Source: an uncultured Acidimicrobiales bacterium (GTDB taxonomy: Bacteria; Actinomycetota; Acidimicrobiia; Acidimicrobiales; SHLQ01). Taken from it: 32,986 nt of DNA. The stretch is taken from NCBI GenBank assembly GCA_938038815.1, contig CALHTF010000161.1, positions 1-32,986 on the forward strand, given 5' to 3'. The position numbers and the translations under genes are program-made. The notes beneath the pieces were generated by a model that saw nothing but the letters and a program-made list of their open reading frames with translations, made no database searches and was not told the origin of the DNA. Positions 7,677 to 16,731 of the stretch are shown here, one piece after another; within the stretch, counting starts at the first letter, position 1, and every line of letters begins with the position of its first letter.

Positions 7677-8666
7677 GTGAGTTCAGATCGACAGCCGAAC
7701 AGTGGGCAATCCTCAGAGCCCGTTCGTGGCGCGTCTCGGCTGGCTGCTGGCGATCCGACCCACATGGTTTTGATCACCCCGTGTCATAACGAATACCCCC
7801 ACCTCGATGCTCTGGTGGCGTCGGTCGTGTCACAGACCCTGCAGCCCGTCGAATGGGTGATCGTCGACGATCGGTCCACCGATGGTTCGTTCGCTCGGGC
7901 GAACGAGCTCGCTGCCGATCACGATTGGATCCGGGTTATCCGAGTTCCTACGCCCGAAACAACAGGCTCGGGTCGCACCTTTGCCAAGAAGGCCCGGGCG
8001 GTCAACTACGGATTTGAGCAGGTGCAGGCGCGCGACGCTGGCGTTGTTGGTTGTCTCGATGCCGACGTCGTGTTACCCGACGAGTTTCTCGAGCGGGTGG
8101 CCCAAAAGTTCTCCGACCGGCCCCGACTGGGGGTCACCGGCGGGCGGTTCCGCCACCCGGTGAAAGGCGAGATGGTGGTTCGGGTCGAGCACGCCGCTCA
8201 CGTGCCTGGTCCGGCGCAACTTTTTCGATGGGAGACCTTCGAAGAGATCGGCGGCTACCCCGAACTTCGTCACGGCGGCATCGATACGGTGGCGAACTAC
8301 TTGGCCCGCCGTGCCGGTTGGGATACCAGTACCTTCAGTGACCTCAGCTTCACCCACAGCCGACAGATGGGTACCGGTGGAGGTAGACCGCTGTTAAAGG
8401 CGGCGCTGCATCTGGGCCGCCAAGACTGGGATCTTGGCACGCTGGCGATTTTTGAGGCGGCGAAGGTGTTCAAAGCAATGCAGGAAAGCCCTAAGATTCT
8501 CGGGGGCATCGTGCGAGCCGGCGGCTACCTCCTGGGGGCGATCCAGCGTCGCCCGAACTCCACCCCCGTCGATGTGCGCGAGTACATCCAACACGAGCAG
8601 CGCGACCGATTGATCGCCGGGGTGCGGGCGCTGCCGGAGAAACTAAAGGCTCGAATCGGTGGCTGA
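7677..8666 (+). CDS. Family 2 glycosyltransferase
   Basis: The 329-aa product has a GT-A domain: MVLITPCHNEYPHL (30-43), WVIVDDRSTDGS (60-71), and the DXD metal site in GCLDADVVLPDEFLERV (126-142). The conserved W-E-T-F-E-E-I-GGYPE segment matches GT2 enzymes after the acceptor site. No membrane anchor is evident. It starts at GTG 7677 with GGAG 4 nt upstream. The stop overlaps the next gene by 8 nt, so the two are co-translated. Position between two EPS modules suggests it adds a sugar to the same or an alternative repeat unit (inference). Confidence 0.85.
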   Translation: MSSDRQPNSGQSSEPVRGASRLAAGDPTHMVLITPCHNEYPHLDALVASVVSQTLQPVEWVIVDDRSTDGSFARANELAADHDWIRVIRVPTPETTGSGRTFAKKARAVNYGFEQVQARDAGVVGCLDADVVLPDEFLERVAQKFSDRPRLGVTGGRFRHPVKGEMVVRVEHAAHVPGPAQLFRWETFEEIGGYPELRHGGIDTVANYLARRAGWDTSTFSDLSFTHSRQMGTGGGRPLLKAALHLGRQDWDLGTLAIFEAAKVFKAMQESPKILGGIVRAGGYLLGAIQRRPNSTPVDVREYIQHEQRDRLIAGVRALPEKLKARIGG

Positions 8667-9792
8667 AACCGAAGTGCCTCGCCTGCGGACCGCCGTTGTT
8701 TCTCAGCGGCGGAACTACGACCAGGTCGGATTTACCGGGCTGTATGAGTTCGAGGACATGATCGTGTCCGAACTCACCGACGGGGTGCTGCTCGAACCAT
8801 CGGGCAACGCATTGTCTCGCCCGCTGCACAAGGCGGATCGGGTGGCAAGGTCGCGCCTTGCTCAGATGGGGATCGGCACGGGTCGAAAGGCCCGGGATCG
8901 GTCCGACGACGACTACGAATTCGACGTTTTGTTCCTTGCGGTTCGCAATGCCTTCGAGGTCGATGTACTCGACGAGATGGCCCATTGGCGGAATCGGGCC
9001 CGCCACACCTTTTGTTATGTGGTTGAGTTGTGGCCTCCGCACCTGCGGGACTGGAAGCTTGCGTTACAAGGTTTCCAACTGTTCGACCACGTTTTTGTTG
9101 GTCTCGAAAACGGGGTGAAGGAATTCGAACGCATCATTGGCGTGCCGACCACCTTTGTGCCTCCGGCCGTCGACGCACTCGCCTTTCACCCGGGCAATCC
9201 GGCCCCGGAACGCTCTATCGACGTGGTCCACTTTGGTCGGGCATCCAATGTCACCCATCGAAGCTTGATGGATTTTGCCGCCCGCCACAACGCCTACTAC
9301 CAATTCGGCACTATCAAGGATCCCCGGTTCGTTCGTTCGGCCGACCATCGTCAACAGCACGCTGCGTTGTTGCAGCGCAGCGTGTTCAGCATTGCCAACT
9401 ATGCGAAGTTCAACTCGCCGAGCGAAACCGAGGGGGTTCGCGAGATCGGCTACCGGTTCTTCGAGTGCGCTGCTGCGGGAACGATCATGGTCGGTCAAGG
9501 TCCGAAGACCGAAACGTTTCACAACCTCTTTGGCTATCCCGGCGACATCATCGACATCGAGATCGACGCCCGGGGCATCGGCGAACTGTTGGCGGAACTG
9601 CGGACCCAGCCCGAGCTGCTCGCCACGTACCGTCACGCGTCGCTCGACAACGCGCTGCGGCGCAACGATTGGGCACACCGGTGGCGCGACATGATGTTCG
9701 CGGCCGGACTCCAGGCCGATGCGTCCACGGCGCGACTCGATTCGTTGGCTGCCCTTGCCGACCGCGAGCACAGGCCAGCACTCGGCGCTTAG
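8659..9792 (+). CDS. CgeB-like (GT-B) glycosyltransferase
   Basis: The 377-aa protein has the C-terminal signature of CgeB/YkvP-type group 1 glycosyltransferases: FSIANYAKFNSPSETEGVR, then YRFFECAAAGTIMVG, then a FGYPGD stretch corresponding to the nucleotide-sugar binding half. The N-terminal half contains DVLFLAVRNAFEVDVLDEM and a FDHVFVGLENGVKEFERI segment resembling the acceptor domain. The start is GTG at 8659, overlapping the GT2 stop. It converges with the next gene, and their stop codons overlap by 4 bp (TTAG). CgeB-type enzymes modify surface glycans or spore coats elsewhere; the substrate here is unknown. Confidence 0.75.
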   Translation: MAETEVPRLRTAVVSQRRNYDQVGFTGLYEFEDMIVSELTDGVLLEPSGNALSRPLHKADRVARSRLAQMGIGTGRKARDRSDDDYEFDVLFLAVRNAFEVDVLDEMAHWRNRARHTFCYVVELWPPHLRDWKLALQGFQLFDHVFVGLENGVKEFERIIGVPTTFVPPAVDALAFHPGNPAPERSIDVVHFGRASNVTHRSLMDFAARHNAYYQFGTIKDPRFVRSADHRQQHAALLQRSVFSIANYAKFNSPSETEGVREIGYRFFECAAAGTIMVGQGPKTETFHNLFGYPGDIIDIEIDARGIGELLAELRTQPELLATYRHASLDNALRRNDWAHRWRDMMFAAGLQADASTARLDSLAALADREHRPALGA

Positions 9793-10799
9793 CGCTCGGT
9801 ATAGACGCGCTCGAGCGCAGCGGTGGTAGCAGCCCAGCTGTAAGTCGAGTCGGCGACGACCGGGCGGTCCGAGCGCACCCAATCGAGAGCGCCAGCGAGG
9901 TCGTCGGGTCCAAAGTCGGCGGGCAGCTGGTAGATCCACTCGTCGCCAAACTCGGCCGCCAGTTCGGCCGCGAGGTCGGACTCGACCATGATCACCGGGC
10001 GTCGGTGGGTGAGGGCCCAGTAGGGGGTGCCGGAGTTGAACGGGTTGCGATGGGGCACGAGCACCGCGTCGGCATTGGCGGCTTGGGCGCTCAGTGCCGC
10101 ATCGGAAACCCGTTCGGCGGTAAGGGTGAGCGAACGAGCAAAGCGCTCTGACCGTAGGTCATCGACCACGGCTGGGTCGGTGGGGGAGCCAACGATATGA
10201 AGGTGGGCCTGGTCGCTATGAAGCCCAGCGATCGCCTGCGCCGCCTCCACATATCCTTTGTACGGAATCAACGCGCCGACCGCCAACAGGTTGACTCGCT
10301 GGTTCGGCGCTGTCGGACGTTCGGGTGCTACTGGGTGCTCGACACCTTCAGGAATGTGGACGACCCGAGTGTTGGGCCCGAGGTCAAAGCGGTCTCGAAT
10401 TGCTGCCTCGTGGCCCGCTACCAGGGTCACGACCACGTCGACCTGTTGCGCGATGGTGGCGAAAACCGCTTGCTCGAGTTTGGATTCGATCTTGGTTCGA
10501 GCCGGCTGATGGGGCGCAAGGTTATGCACCGTCCATACCAGTCGCGCTCGGCGGGGCAGGCGGAGCAGGCCGAGAAATAGGGCTACGAAAATTGGTTTGG
10601 CTATGCGCGCGGACCGGCGGTGGCTCCGTGCCAAGTGCTCGGGCCAGTGAACGTGCACCACCTGATCGGGGTTGGTCAGGTGCGTCAGTCGGAACGGCAC
10701 GACGTCGACCCCGCTTGCGCGGAGGTGGTCGGCCTGTTGGGCGACATAGGGGGATGTGGTTGTGCGCGGATCGGGATGCCACGCGACTGATGGCGCCAT
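9789..10799 (-). CDS. Family 4 (GT-B) glycosyltransferase (module B)
   Basis: The 336-aa product has a GT-B layout. The N-terminal domain shows VVHVHWPEHLARS and LVWTVHNLAPHQ (about 45-105), as in GT4 enzymes. The C-terminal domain opens with VNLLAVGALIPYKGY, then ALSAQAANADAVLVPHRNPFNSGTPYWALTHRRPVIM, matching the donor-binding E-x7-E region loosely: a Gly-Thr-Pro replaces the usual first Glu, as in some divergent members. It lies 34 bp after ligase B and ends module B. A TAGCCT hexamer 8 nt before the ATG could give a very short leader. Confidence 0.78.
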   Translation of the reverse strand: MAPSVAWHPDPRTTTSPYVAQQADHLRASGVDVVPFRLTHLTNPDQVVHVHWPEHLARSHRRSARIAKPIFVALFLGLLRLPRRARLVWTVHNLAPHQPARTKIESKLEQAVFATIAQQVDVVVTLVAGHEAAIRDRFDLGPNTRVVHIPEGVEHPVAPERPTAPNQRVNLLAVGALIPYKGYVEAAQAIAGLHSDQAHLHIVGSPTDPAVVDDLRSERFARSLTLTAERVSDAALSAQAANADAVLVPHRNPFNSGTPYWALTHRRPVIMVESDLAAELAAEFGDEWIYQLPADFGPDDLAGALDWVRSDRPVVADSTYSWAATTAALERVYTER

Positions 10800-10833
10800 G
10801 GCTCTCTAGGCTACCGACAAATCGCTCGCCGCT

Positions 10834-12156
10834 TCAGCGGCTGGTGAGCGACGCCGGGGTGTCAGGGACCAGCGGATCGGGGTCCGCGGTCAGCGACTGC
10901 AAGCGACTACTCGCAGTCGCGAACGCCGCCACCGTAAAGAGCAGCAGGAAGAGGTTGCGGAAAACCACCCCGACCTCGGTCGTTGAATACACCAGGGCGA
11001 AGGCCATGATGCCGAGCGGCCACAGGCCGGTTGGCCCGGGGGTGTCGCGCACAAACCGGATCGACCGCATGGTGTTACGGGTGAACATCGCCAAGAAGAT
11101 CCCGGCACCCGGGTAGCCAATCTGTAGTGCGTAGTCGATCAGGGCGTTGTGGGAGTGCGGGGGCGACCAATAGAACTGTCGCCAGACCTCATGGCTCGGC
11201 GAGAAGAAGCCGTTCCAGTAGGCGTTCCAGCCAAAACCGGTGAGCGGTCGGCGCAACGTTTCGCCGAAGGTGAACTCCCAGAGCGGGACCCGACCGGTCA
11301 ACGTGACGTCCTTGCCCAACAGTTCGGTGATCGGGCCCAGGTTGGCCGTAGCGAAGGCAACCGCCGCGACCGTGACGGCCACGCAGGTGATCGTGACTGC
11401 GCCGAACAAGGTCTTTCGGGCCCGGAACACCTGAGCGACGATCGTCACGACGCTGGCGAGCAGCATGGTGACCAGCGAGGTAGCCGACGAAGATCCGATA
11501 ACCAGCACGATTCCAAGTACGGCGAACCCGTAGTTCACCACCCGGAACCGGCGGAACGTTCGGGCGGCCAGCAAGAACACGATTACCGACATCGCATGCA
11601 TGCGGCCGAGCGAGTTCTTGTTGGGGTGAACGCCCTTCCAGCCGATTTCGCTATCGCCGAATTCGGGTAGTCCGAAGACCCACAGCAAGTCGAGGAGTAC
11701 ACCGCACGCCAGCGCGATCGCGGTCATCAACAGAATCGTTCGAAGTTCGAATCGGGTGACCAAGTAGGCCCCGAAAAACACGACCAGCGATATCACGAAC
11801 GTTTCGCGCAGGGTCGACGACGGTTGCGCCGACCACAACGTCGAAAGGGCGACTACGCCGAGGAACAACATGAGGAGTTGGTCTTGGCGCACCAGCCACC
11901 ACGTCGGGCGCCAGTTGCCGGCCAAGCGGGTCATAAAGAACGCGGTGAACCCAAGCATCGCGGCGACCGCGAAGAAGTCGGGCGATCCTTCGAGCTGGAT
12001 CTCTTTGGCTTCGAGCGCGGTACGGAGCCACTGATCGGGCGTACTAAACGCCAAGAAGAACATCATCGCTACGACCACCGCAGCTTCGCCGGTGCCGGGT
12101 CGGGCAGCCGGGCCTTGAAGCCGAAGTGTAGGTGTAGCGAGTTCGGTGAGGGTCAC
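10834..12156 (-). CDS. O-antigen ligase/polymerase family membrane protein (module B)
   Basis: The 440-aa paralogue of the 4257-5588 protein has about 10-12 membrane segments and the loop motifs VTLTGRVPLWEF, GFGWNAYWNGFFSPSHEVW, and PPHSHNALIDYALQIG with the conserved His. The start is GTG at 12156, overlapping the kinase stop by 4 nt (GTGA), the same gene order and coupling as module A. The two paralogues also share the segment RARKTLFGAV/RARKTLYGAV between helices. Keeping a dedicated polymerase next to each kinase suggests that each pair acts as a unit (inference). Confidence 0.87.
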   Translation of the reverse strand: MTLTELATPTLRLQGPAARPGTGEAAVVVAMMFFLAFSTPDQWLRTALEAKEIQLEGSPDFFAVAAMLGFTAFFMTRLAGNWRPTWWLVRQDQLLMLFLGVVALSTLWSAQPSSTLRETFVISLVVFFGAYLVTRFELRTILLMTAIALACGVLLDLLWVFGLPEFGDSEIGWKGVHPNKNSLGRMHAMSVIVFLLAARTFRRFRVVNYGFAVLGIVLVIGSSSATSLVTMLLASVVTIVAQVFRARKTLFGAVTITCVAVTVAAVAFATANLGPITELLGKDVTLTGRVPLWEFTFGETLRRPLTGFGWNAYWNGFFSPSHEVWRQFYWSPPHSHNALIDYALQIGYPGAGIFLAMFTRNTMRSIRFVRDTPGPTGLWPLGIMAFALVYSTTEVGVVFRNLFLLLFTVAAFATASSRLQSLTADPDPLVPDTPASLTSR

Positions 12157-13808
12157 CGTTTCAGGTCGGCGGTAGCTCGCTCGTAGGCGTAGCGGTCACG
12201 ACGCGACCAGAACTTGGTCGAACGCGAACGGTCCTTGTTCAACAGTGCACCGACGATGCGGGCGCCCGAACGCTCAAGGTCCGAACGAACCTGAAGCAAC
12301 GTCGAGGTGTCGGTCCGCTTCGAGTCGACCACGATTACCACGCCGCCCACGCTGGTTGCGGCGGCGGGTGCGTCGGCCGCCGAAAGCACCGGCGGCGAGT
12401 CGACGATCACAAAGTCATAGGTGGCTTCGAGCTGAACGATGAGCTCTTTGAAGTTCGGTGAGCCCAGCAGTTCACCCGGGTTCGCGGGTGAGGGACCGCT
12501 CGGGATAAGCGCCAGGTTGTCGATACCTACGCTGATCACCGGCGGGTAGTCGGCGGTGTTGGAGCGGAGGTGGTCGGCCAAGCCCTCGTTGTTGCGAATG
12601 CCGAACATGGTTTCGAGGGTTGGTCGACGCATGTCGGCCGAGACCAGCACCACGGTGTTGCCGGCCTGAGCCAGCGCCACCGCCAGGTTCGCCGACACGG
12701 TCGACTTACCTTCTGCAGGTACCGAACTGGTCAACAAGAAGCTGTGCAACTGGTCGCTGCTGGCCAAGAACTGTACCGAGGTCCGCAGGCGACGGAACGA
12801 CTCCTGGGCCCGCTGGGTCTTGGAGTTGGTGTTCGTGCTCAACATGACGAGCGGTGCCGAACCCTTGGCGGAGCCAAACCCGAACGGTGGAACCGAACCG
12901 AGCACCGACTGGCCAATAGCCAATTCGACGTCGGATTCCTCGCGGGCTGTCGTGTCGAGGCGGTCGGCGACGAACGCCGCAACGATGCCAGCGAGCAAGC
13001 CAAAGAGCGCACCGAGTGCCCAAAGAAGGCGGTCGCCGAAGCCGTTGGGATCTTGGGGCGGATCAGCAAGTTCAAGAACTTCGGCGGCCACGCTGCGAGA
13101 CCGTTCTTGGGCGCCGAGGACTCGGATGTCGTCGTCGACTCGAAGTCGTTCGGCGGTCAGCTGGCTTCGTTGGTTCGCGAGCACCTGGCGCTCTTGGCGA
13201 ACTGCCTCAAGGGTCACCTGGTCTCCGGTCTCAATGTCGCCGATGCCAGCATCGATCCGTCGAATGTCGCGATCGACGGTGTCGATGCGAGTCTCCAGGC
13301 TGGCGATCGAACCCTCGAGGGTTTCGCGCTCTGAAGCATAAAAGTCGGTAGTCGCCGCTATGCGGTCGGCAACGTAGTTCTCGGCGAAGGCGTTCGCGAC
13401 GGCGGCGGTTACCTCAGGGTCGGTGAAGGTGTAGGTGAGCGATAAGACTTCCGAGCTCGTACGGAACCGAACGTTGAGATCTTCGAGAAGGGTACGGGGG
13501 GCCGCAGCGCCGTCGACGGTTCGTGAAACCACCTGGGCGATCGACTCCGAGGCGAGGATCTCTCGTTCGGTCTCGAGGTTGGGCTTCGGCAGGTTGGTGC
13601 CGTTACTCGACCGCACTGGACTCGGGGCGACCAGGACGCGAACGCCTGCGTCGTAGGTCGGTGTCCGGCTCTCGGTGAAGAGGTAGGCCGCGCCAATACC
13701 CAACAAGGTGCAGAGGATGACGAGGAGTTTTCGGGCCTGGATTGCTTTGAGATATTCGGCCAGGCCGGGGGTCTCGGACGTTTCGAACGCGCCGCTATAC
13801 ATTGCCAT
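12153..13808 (-). CDS. Wzz-type chain-length regulator fused to BY-kinase (module B)
   Basis: The 551-aa paralogue of the module A kinase has TM1 (about 28-45), a coiled coil (about 160-235), TM2 (about 261-281), Walker A PAEGKST (364-370), Walker A' VLVSADMRRP (387-396) and Walker B VIVDSPP (467-473). It ends with the same RRDRYAYERA tail. The kinase halves are nearly collinear, while the extracytoplasmic Wzz halves have diverged, as expected if the two sense different polymers. ATG 13808 is chosen because GGTGG lies 9 nt upstream; ATG 13802 is the alternative. It heads module B, 184 bp after aceE. Confidence 0.88.
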   Translation of the reverse strand: MAMYSGAFETSETPGLAEYLKAIQARKLLVILCTLLGIGAAYLFTESRTPTYDAGVRVLVAPSPVRSSNGTNLPKPNLETEREILASESIAQVVSRTVDGAAAPRTLLEDLNVRFRTSSEVLSLTYTFTDPEVTAAVANAFAENYVADRIAATTDFYASERETLEGSIASLETRIDTVDRDIRRIDAGIGDIETGDQVTLEAVRQERQVLANQRSQLTAERLRVDDDIRVLGAQERSRSVAAEVLELADPPQDPNGFGDRLLWALGALFGLLAGIVAAFVADRLDTTAREESDVELAIGQSVLGSVPPFGFGSAKGSAPLVMLSTNTNSKTQRAQESFRRLRTSVQFLASSDQLHSFLLTSSVPAEGKSTVSANLAVALAQAGNTVVLVSADMRRPTLETMFGIRNNEGLADHLRSNTADYPPVISVGIDNLALIPSGPSPANPGELLGSPNFKELIVQLEATYDFVIVDSPPVLSAADAPAAATSVGGVVIVVDSKRTDTSTLLQVRSDLERSGARIVGALLNKDRSRSTKFWSRRDRYAYERATADLKR

Positions 13809-13992
13809 TAGTGAACGCCACCTAGCCGCCCGCCAAGGCATGCTGCACGTTCACCATGGAACGAAAGGGTTCCGTGGAGGTTGAACATGTTGCCCAAAGG
13901 TACCTGCTCGCCTCGGGTAATTCGAGTGCAAGATGGCACATTTTCGTGGTTTTCCGACCATTTCGTAGGCCGTATGGACTACCCGCTTCGCG
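13809..13992 (-). promoter_or_regulatory. 184-bp region between aceE and module B, with a strong hairpin in the module B leader
   Basis: GTTCA (13849-13853) plus CCATGGAAC (13854-13862) pairs with GTTCCGTGG (13869-13877) and TGAAC (13882-13886). The hexaloop is GAAAGG, there is one G-T wobble, and a 4-nt bulge. The 14-bp stem ends about 40 nt before the kinase start on the minus strand. No U-run follows, so it looks more like a leader or processing structure than an intrinsic terminator. The motif AGTCCATAC (13980-13972) followed by TGGTCG (13960-13955) also occurs before module A. Confidence 0.5.
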
Positions 13993-16731
13993 TTAGGCCT
14001 GCTCAGTGCGGGGTGACTGCTGATCGAGCGGCTTGTTGTCGGCCGCTGCCGGGTCGAGAAGTTCGGTATCGATTGCGTACTTTTCGATCGCTTGGGTGAC
14101 AACCGAGGCGTCGATCGTGCCTTCGTCGGCCAAGGCCGACAGGGTGCCAAGGATGATGTGTTCGGTATCGACCTCAAAGAATGATCGCAATGCTTCGCGC
14201 GTATCGCTTCGGCCGTAGCCGTCGGTTCCGAGCGGTACGAAGATGCCTGGTGCCCAGCGAGAGATCTGATCGGGGACCATCTTCATAAAGTCGGTGACCG
14301 CAATAATCGGGCCGCTCATCGAATTGAGCTTGGTCTCGCAGTCAGAGATTTCCGGCGGGGTCTCGGGATGGAGCCGGTTCCAGCGTTCAGCGGCCAGGGC
14401 TTGGCTTCGCAGGGTTTTGTACGAGGTCGCGCTCCACAGTTCGACCGCAACATCGAAGTGTTCGGCGAGTTCGGCGACAGCGTGGCGCGCTGCGCCCTGG
14501 GCGCTACCCGAAAAGATCACCGTTGCCTTCTTCGATGGTCCGTCGGGTGCATCGGCCCATTTGTAGAGACCGCTATTGATGTCGTCGTCGGTTACCCCAG
14601 CAGGGCGCTCGGCCATCGCATAGTTCTCGTTGTAGATCGTGATGTAGTACAGCACGTCGACCGGGTCGGGCCCGTACATGCGGTTGATGCCGCGCTTGAT
14701 GATCGAGCCAAGTTCGTAGGCGAACGCCGGGTCGTACGCCTCACACGCCGGAACCGTCGAGGCGAGGACCAAGCTGTGGCCGTCTTGATGCTGGAGGCCT
14801 TCGCCGGCCAGGGTCGTGCGTCCAGCCGTGGCGCCCATAAGGAACCCTTTGGCACGAGAATCCGACGCCGACCAGACAAGGTCGCCGACCCGCTGGAAGC
14901 CAAACATTGAATAGAAGGTGTAGAACGGCACCATCGGAACGCCGAGGTTGGCGTAGCTGGTGCCGGCCGCGATGAAGCTGGCCATCGAACCAGCTTCGGT
15001 GATGCCTTCTTCGAGAATCTGCCCATCGGTGTCCTCGGCGTAGGAGAGCAACAGTTCGTGGTCGACCGGTTCGTATTTCTGGCCGAACGGGGCATAGATC
15101 TCAAACTCGCGGAACATCGAGTCCATACCGAAGGTGCGAGCTTCATCGGGCACGATCGGAACAACCCGAGGACCGAAGTTCTCGTCGCGCAAAAGTTCGC
15201 GCAGCAAGCTGGTGAACACCATGGTGGTCGAGACCTCGCGGCCGCCCGAACCTTGGTCGAGCACATCGAATGGTGCTTCGTCGGGAAGGGTGAGGGGTCG
15301 GCGGGCGACGGTGGTGCGTTGGGGGACCGAGCCGTTCTGGGCCAACTGGCGTGACTGCATGTACTCGTACTCGGCCGAACCTTCGGCCGGTCGGAAGTAC
15401 GGCGGCACCCCATCGGCGAGAGACTCTTCGGGGATCTCTTCTTCGAGATGCAGACGTTGGCGAAGGTCGAGCAATTGTTCGGTGGTCATCTTCTTGATCT
15501 GGTGGGTCGAGTTGCGCCCTTCGAACCCTTCGCCCAGGGTCCAGCCCTTGATGGTCTTAGCCAAGATGACCGTCGGTGCGCCCGTTTGCTCGGTGGCGGC
15601 CTTGTATGCCGCGTACACCTTGGCGTAGTCGTGCCCGCCTCGGGGCAGGTTCCGCAGTTCCTCGTCGGAGAGGTGTTCGACCATGGCCCGAAGGCGCGGG
15701 TCGGGTCCGAAAAAGTGCTCGCGCACGTAGTCCCCCGACTCGACGGCGTACCGCTGGTACTCGCCGTCGACGGTGCTGTGCATCTTGTTGAGTAGTACGC
15801 CGTCGACGTCGCGGGCGAGCAACTCGTCCCACTTGGATCCCCAGATCACCTTGATGACATTCCAGCCGGCACCGCGGAACACGCCCTCGAGTTCTTGGAT
15901 GATCTTGCCGTTTCCGCGGACCGGGCCATCGAGGCGTTGCAGGTTGCAGTTGACCACCCAGATCAGGTTGTCGAGTCCCGACCGTCCGGCCAACGAAATT
16001 GCGCCGAGGGTTTCGGGTTCGTCGGACTCGCCGTCGCCGATGAAACACCAGACCTTTGAGGCAGACGTGTCGTCGATCCGGCGGTCTTGCATGTAGCGGT
16101 TGAAGCGGGCGTGGTAGATCGAGTTGATCGGACCGAGGCCCATCGACACGGTGGGGTATTCCCAGAAGTCGGGCATGAGGCGGGGGTGCGGGTAACTCGA
16201 GAGCCCTTCGCCGCCGATCTCCATGCGGAACTTGTCGAGGTTGTCCTCGGTGAGTCGCCCCTGGAGGAACGCCCGCGCGTACACGCCGGGTGCCGCGTGG
16301 CCTTGGAAGTAGACGTGGTCGCCGGGCGTGCCGTTGTCCTTGCCTCGAAAGAACCAGTTGTGGCCTACCTCATACAACGAGGCCGAGGAGGCGAAGGTCG
16401 ACAGGTGGCCGCCGATGCCATCGGCCTTCTTGTTGGCCCGCACCACCATGGCGGCGGCGTTCCAGCGGATGAAGGCCCGGATGCGGCGTTCGATGTGTTC
16501 GTCGCCGGGGAACCATGGCTGGTCTTCGGTCGGAATGGTGTTGACGTAGGGCGTGCGGACACCTGGAGAAATCCCGACCTGGAGCTCCTGGGCCCGTTCG
16601 ACCATTCGGGCCATGATGAAGCGGGCCCGCACTTTGCCCTTTTCGCCGATCAGTGCATCGAGTGAATCGAGCCACTCGCGGGTCTCTTCGGGGTCGATGT
16701 CTGGCAGCTGATGGGTGAACTGGTCAAGCAT
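13993..16731 (-). CDS. aceE: Pyruvate dehydrogenase E1 component, homodimeric type
   Basis: The 912-aa protein matches homodimeric AceE along its length. It decarboxylates pyruvate with thiamine diphosphate and acetylates the E2 lipoyl domain. Visible motifs are GGHLSTFASSASLYEVG (108-124), the ThDP/Mg motif GDGESDEPETLGAI (232-245) followed by NLIWVVNCNLQRLDGPV, and TIKGWTLGEGFEGRNSTHQ further on. No E2 or E3 gene is adjacent, which is common in actinobacteria. ATG 16731 lies 22 bp from the divergent rnhA-like start. A TAGACT hexamer 6 nt before the ATG fits a leaderless start, while GAGGG lies too close to serve as a normal ribosome-binding site. Confidence 0.96.
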   Translation of the reverse strand: MLDQFTHQLPDIDPEETREWLDSLDALIGEKGKVRARFIMARMVERAQELQVGISPGVRTPYVNTIPTEDQPWFPGDEHIERRIRAFIRWNAAAMVVRANKKADGIGGHLSTFASSASLYEVGHNWFFRGKDNGTPGDHVYFQGHAAPGVYARAFLQGRLTEDNLDKFRMEIGGEGLSSYPHPRLMPDFWEYPTVSMGLGPINSIYHARFNRYMQDRRIDDTSASKVWCFIGDGESDEPETLGAISLAGRSGLDNLIWVVNCNLQRLDGPVRGNGKIIQELEGVFRGAGWNVIKVIWGSKWDELLARDVDGVLLNKMHSTVDGEYQRYAVESGDYVREHFFGPDPRLRAMVEHLSDEELRNLPRGGHDYAKVYAAYKAATEQTGAPTVILAKTIKGWTLGEGFEGRNSTHQIKKMTTEQLLDLRQRLHLEEEIPEESLADGVPPYFRPAEGSAEYEYMQSRQLAQNGSVPQRTTVARRPLTLPDEAPFDVLDQGSGGREVSTTMVFTSLLRELLRDENFGPRVVPIVPDEARTFGMDSMFREFEIYAPFGQKYEPVDHELLLSYAEDTDGQILEEGITEAGSMASFIAAGTSYANLGVPMVPFYTFYSMFGFQRVGDLVWSASDSRAKGFLMGATAGRTTLAGEGLQHQDGHSLVLASTVPACEAYDPAFAYELGSIIKRGINRMYGPDPVDVLYYITIYNENYAMAERPAGVTDDDINSGLYKWADAPDGPSKKATVIFSGSAQGAARHAVAELAEHFDVAVELWSATSYKTLRSQALAAERWNRLHPETPPEISDCETKLNSMSGPIIAVTDFMKMVPDQISRWAPGIFVPLGTDGYGRSDTREALRSFFEVDTEHIILGTLSALADEGTIDASVVTQAIEKYAIDTELLDPAAADNKPLDQQSPRTEQA

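Noticed and set aside
9030..10151. Open frame on + (373 codons)
   Set aside because: It runs across the end of the CgeB-like gene and into the antisense of the GT4 gene; no domain.
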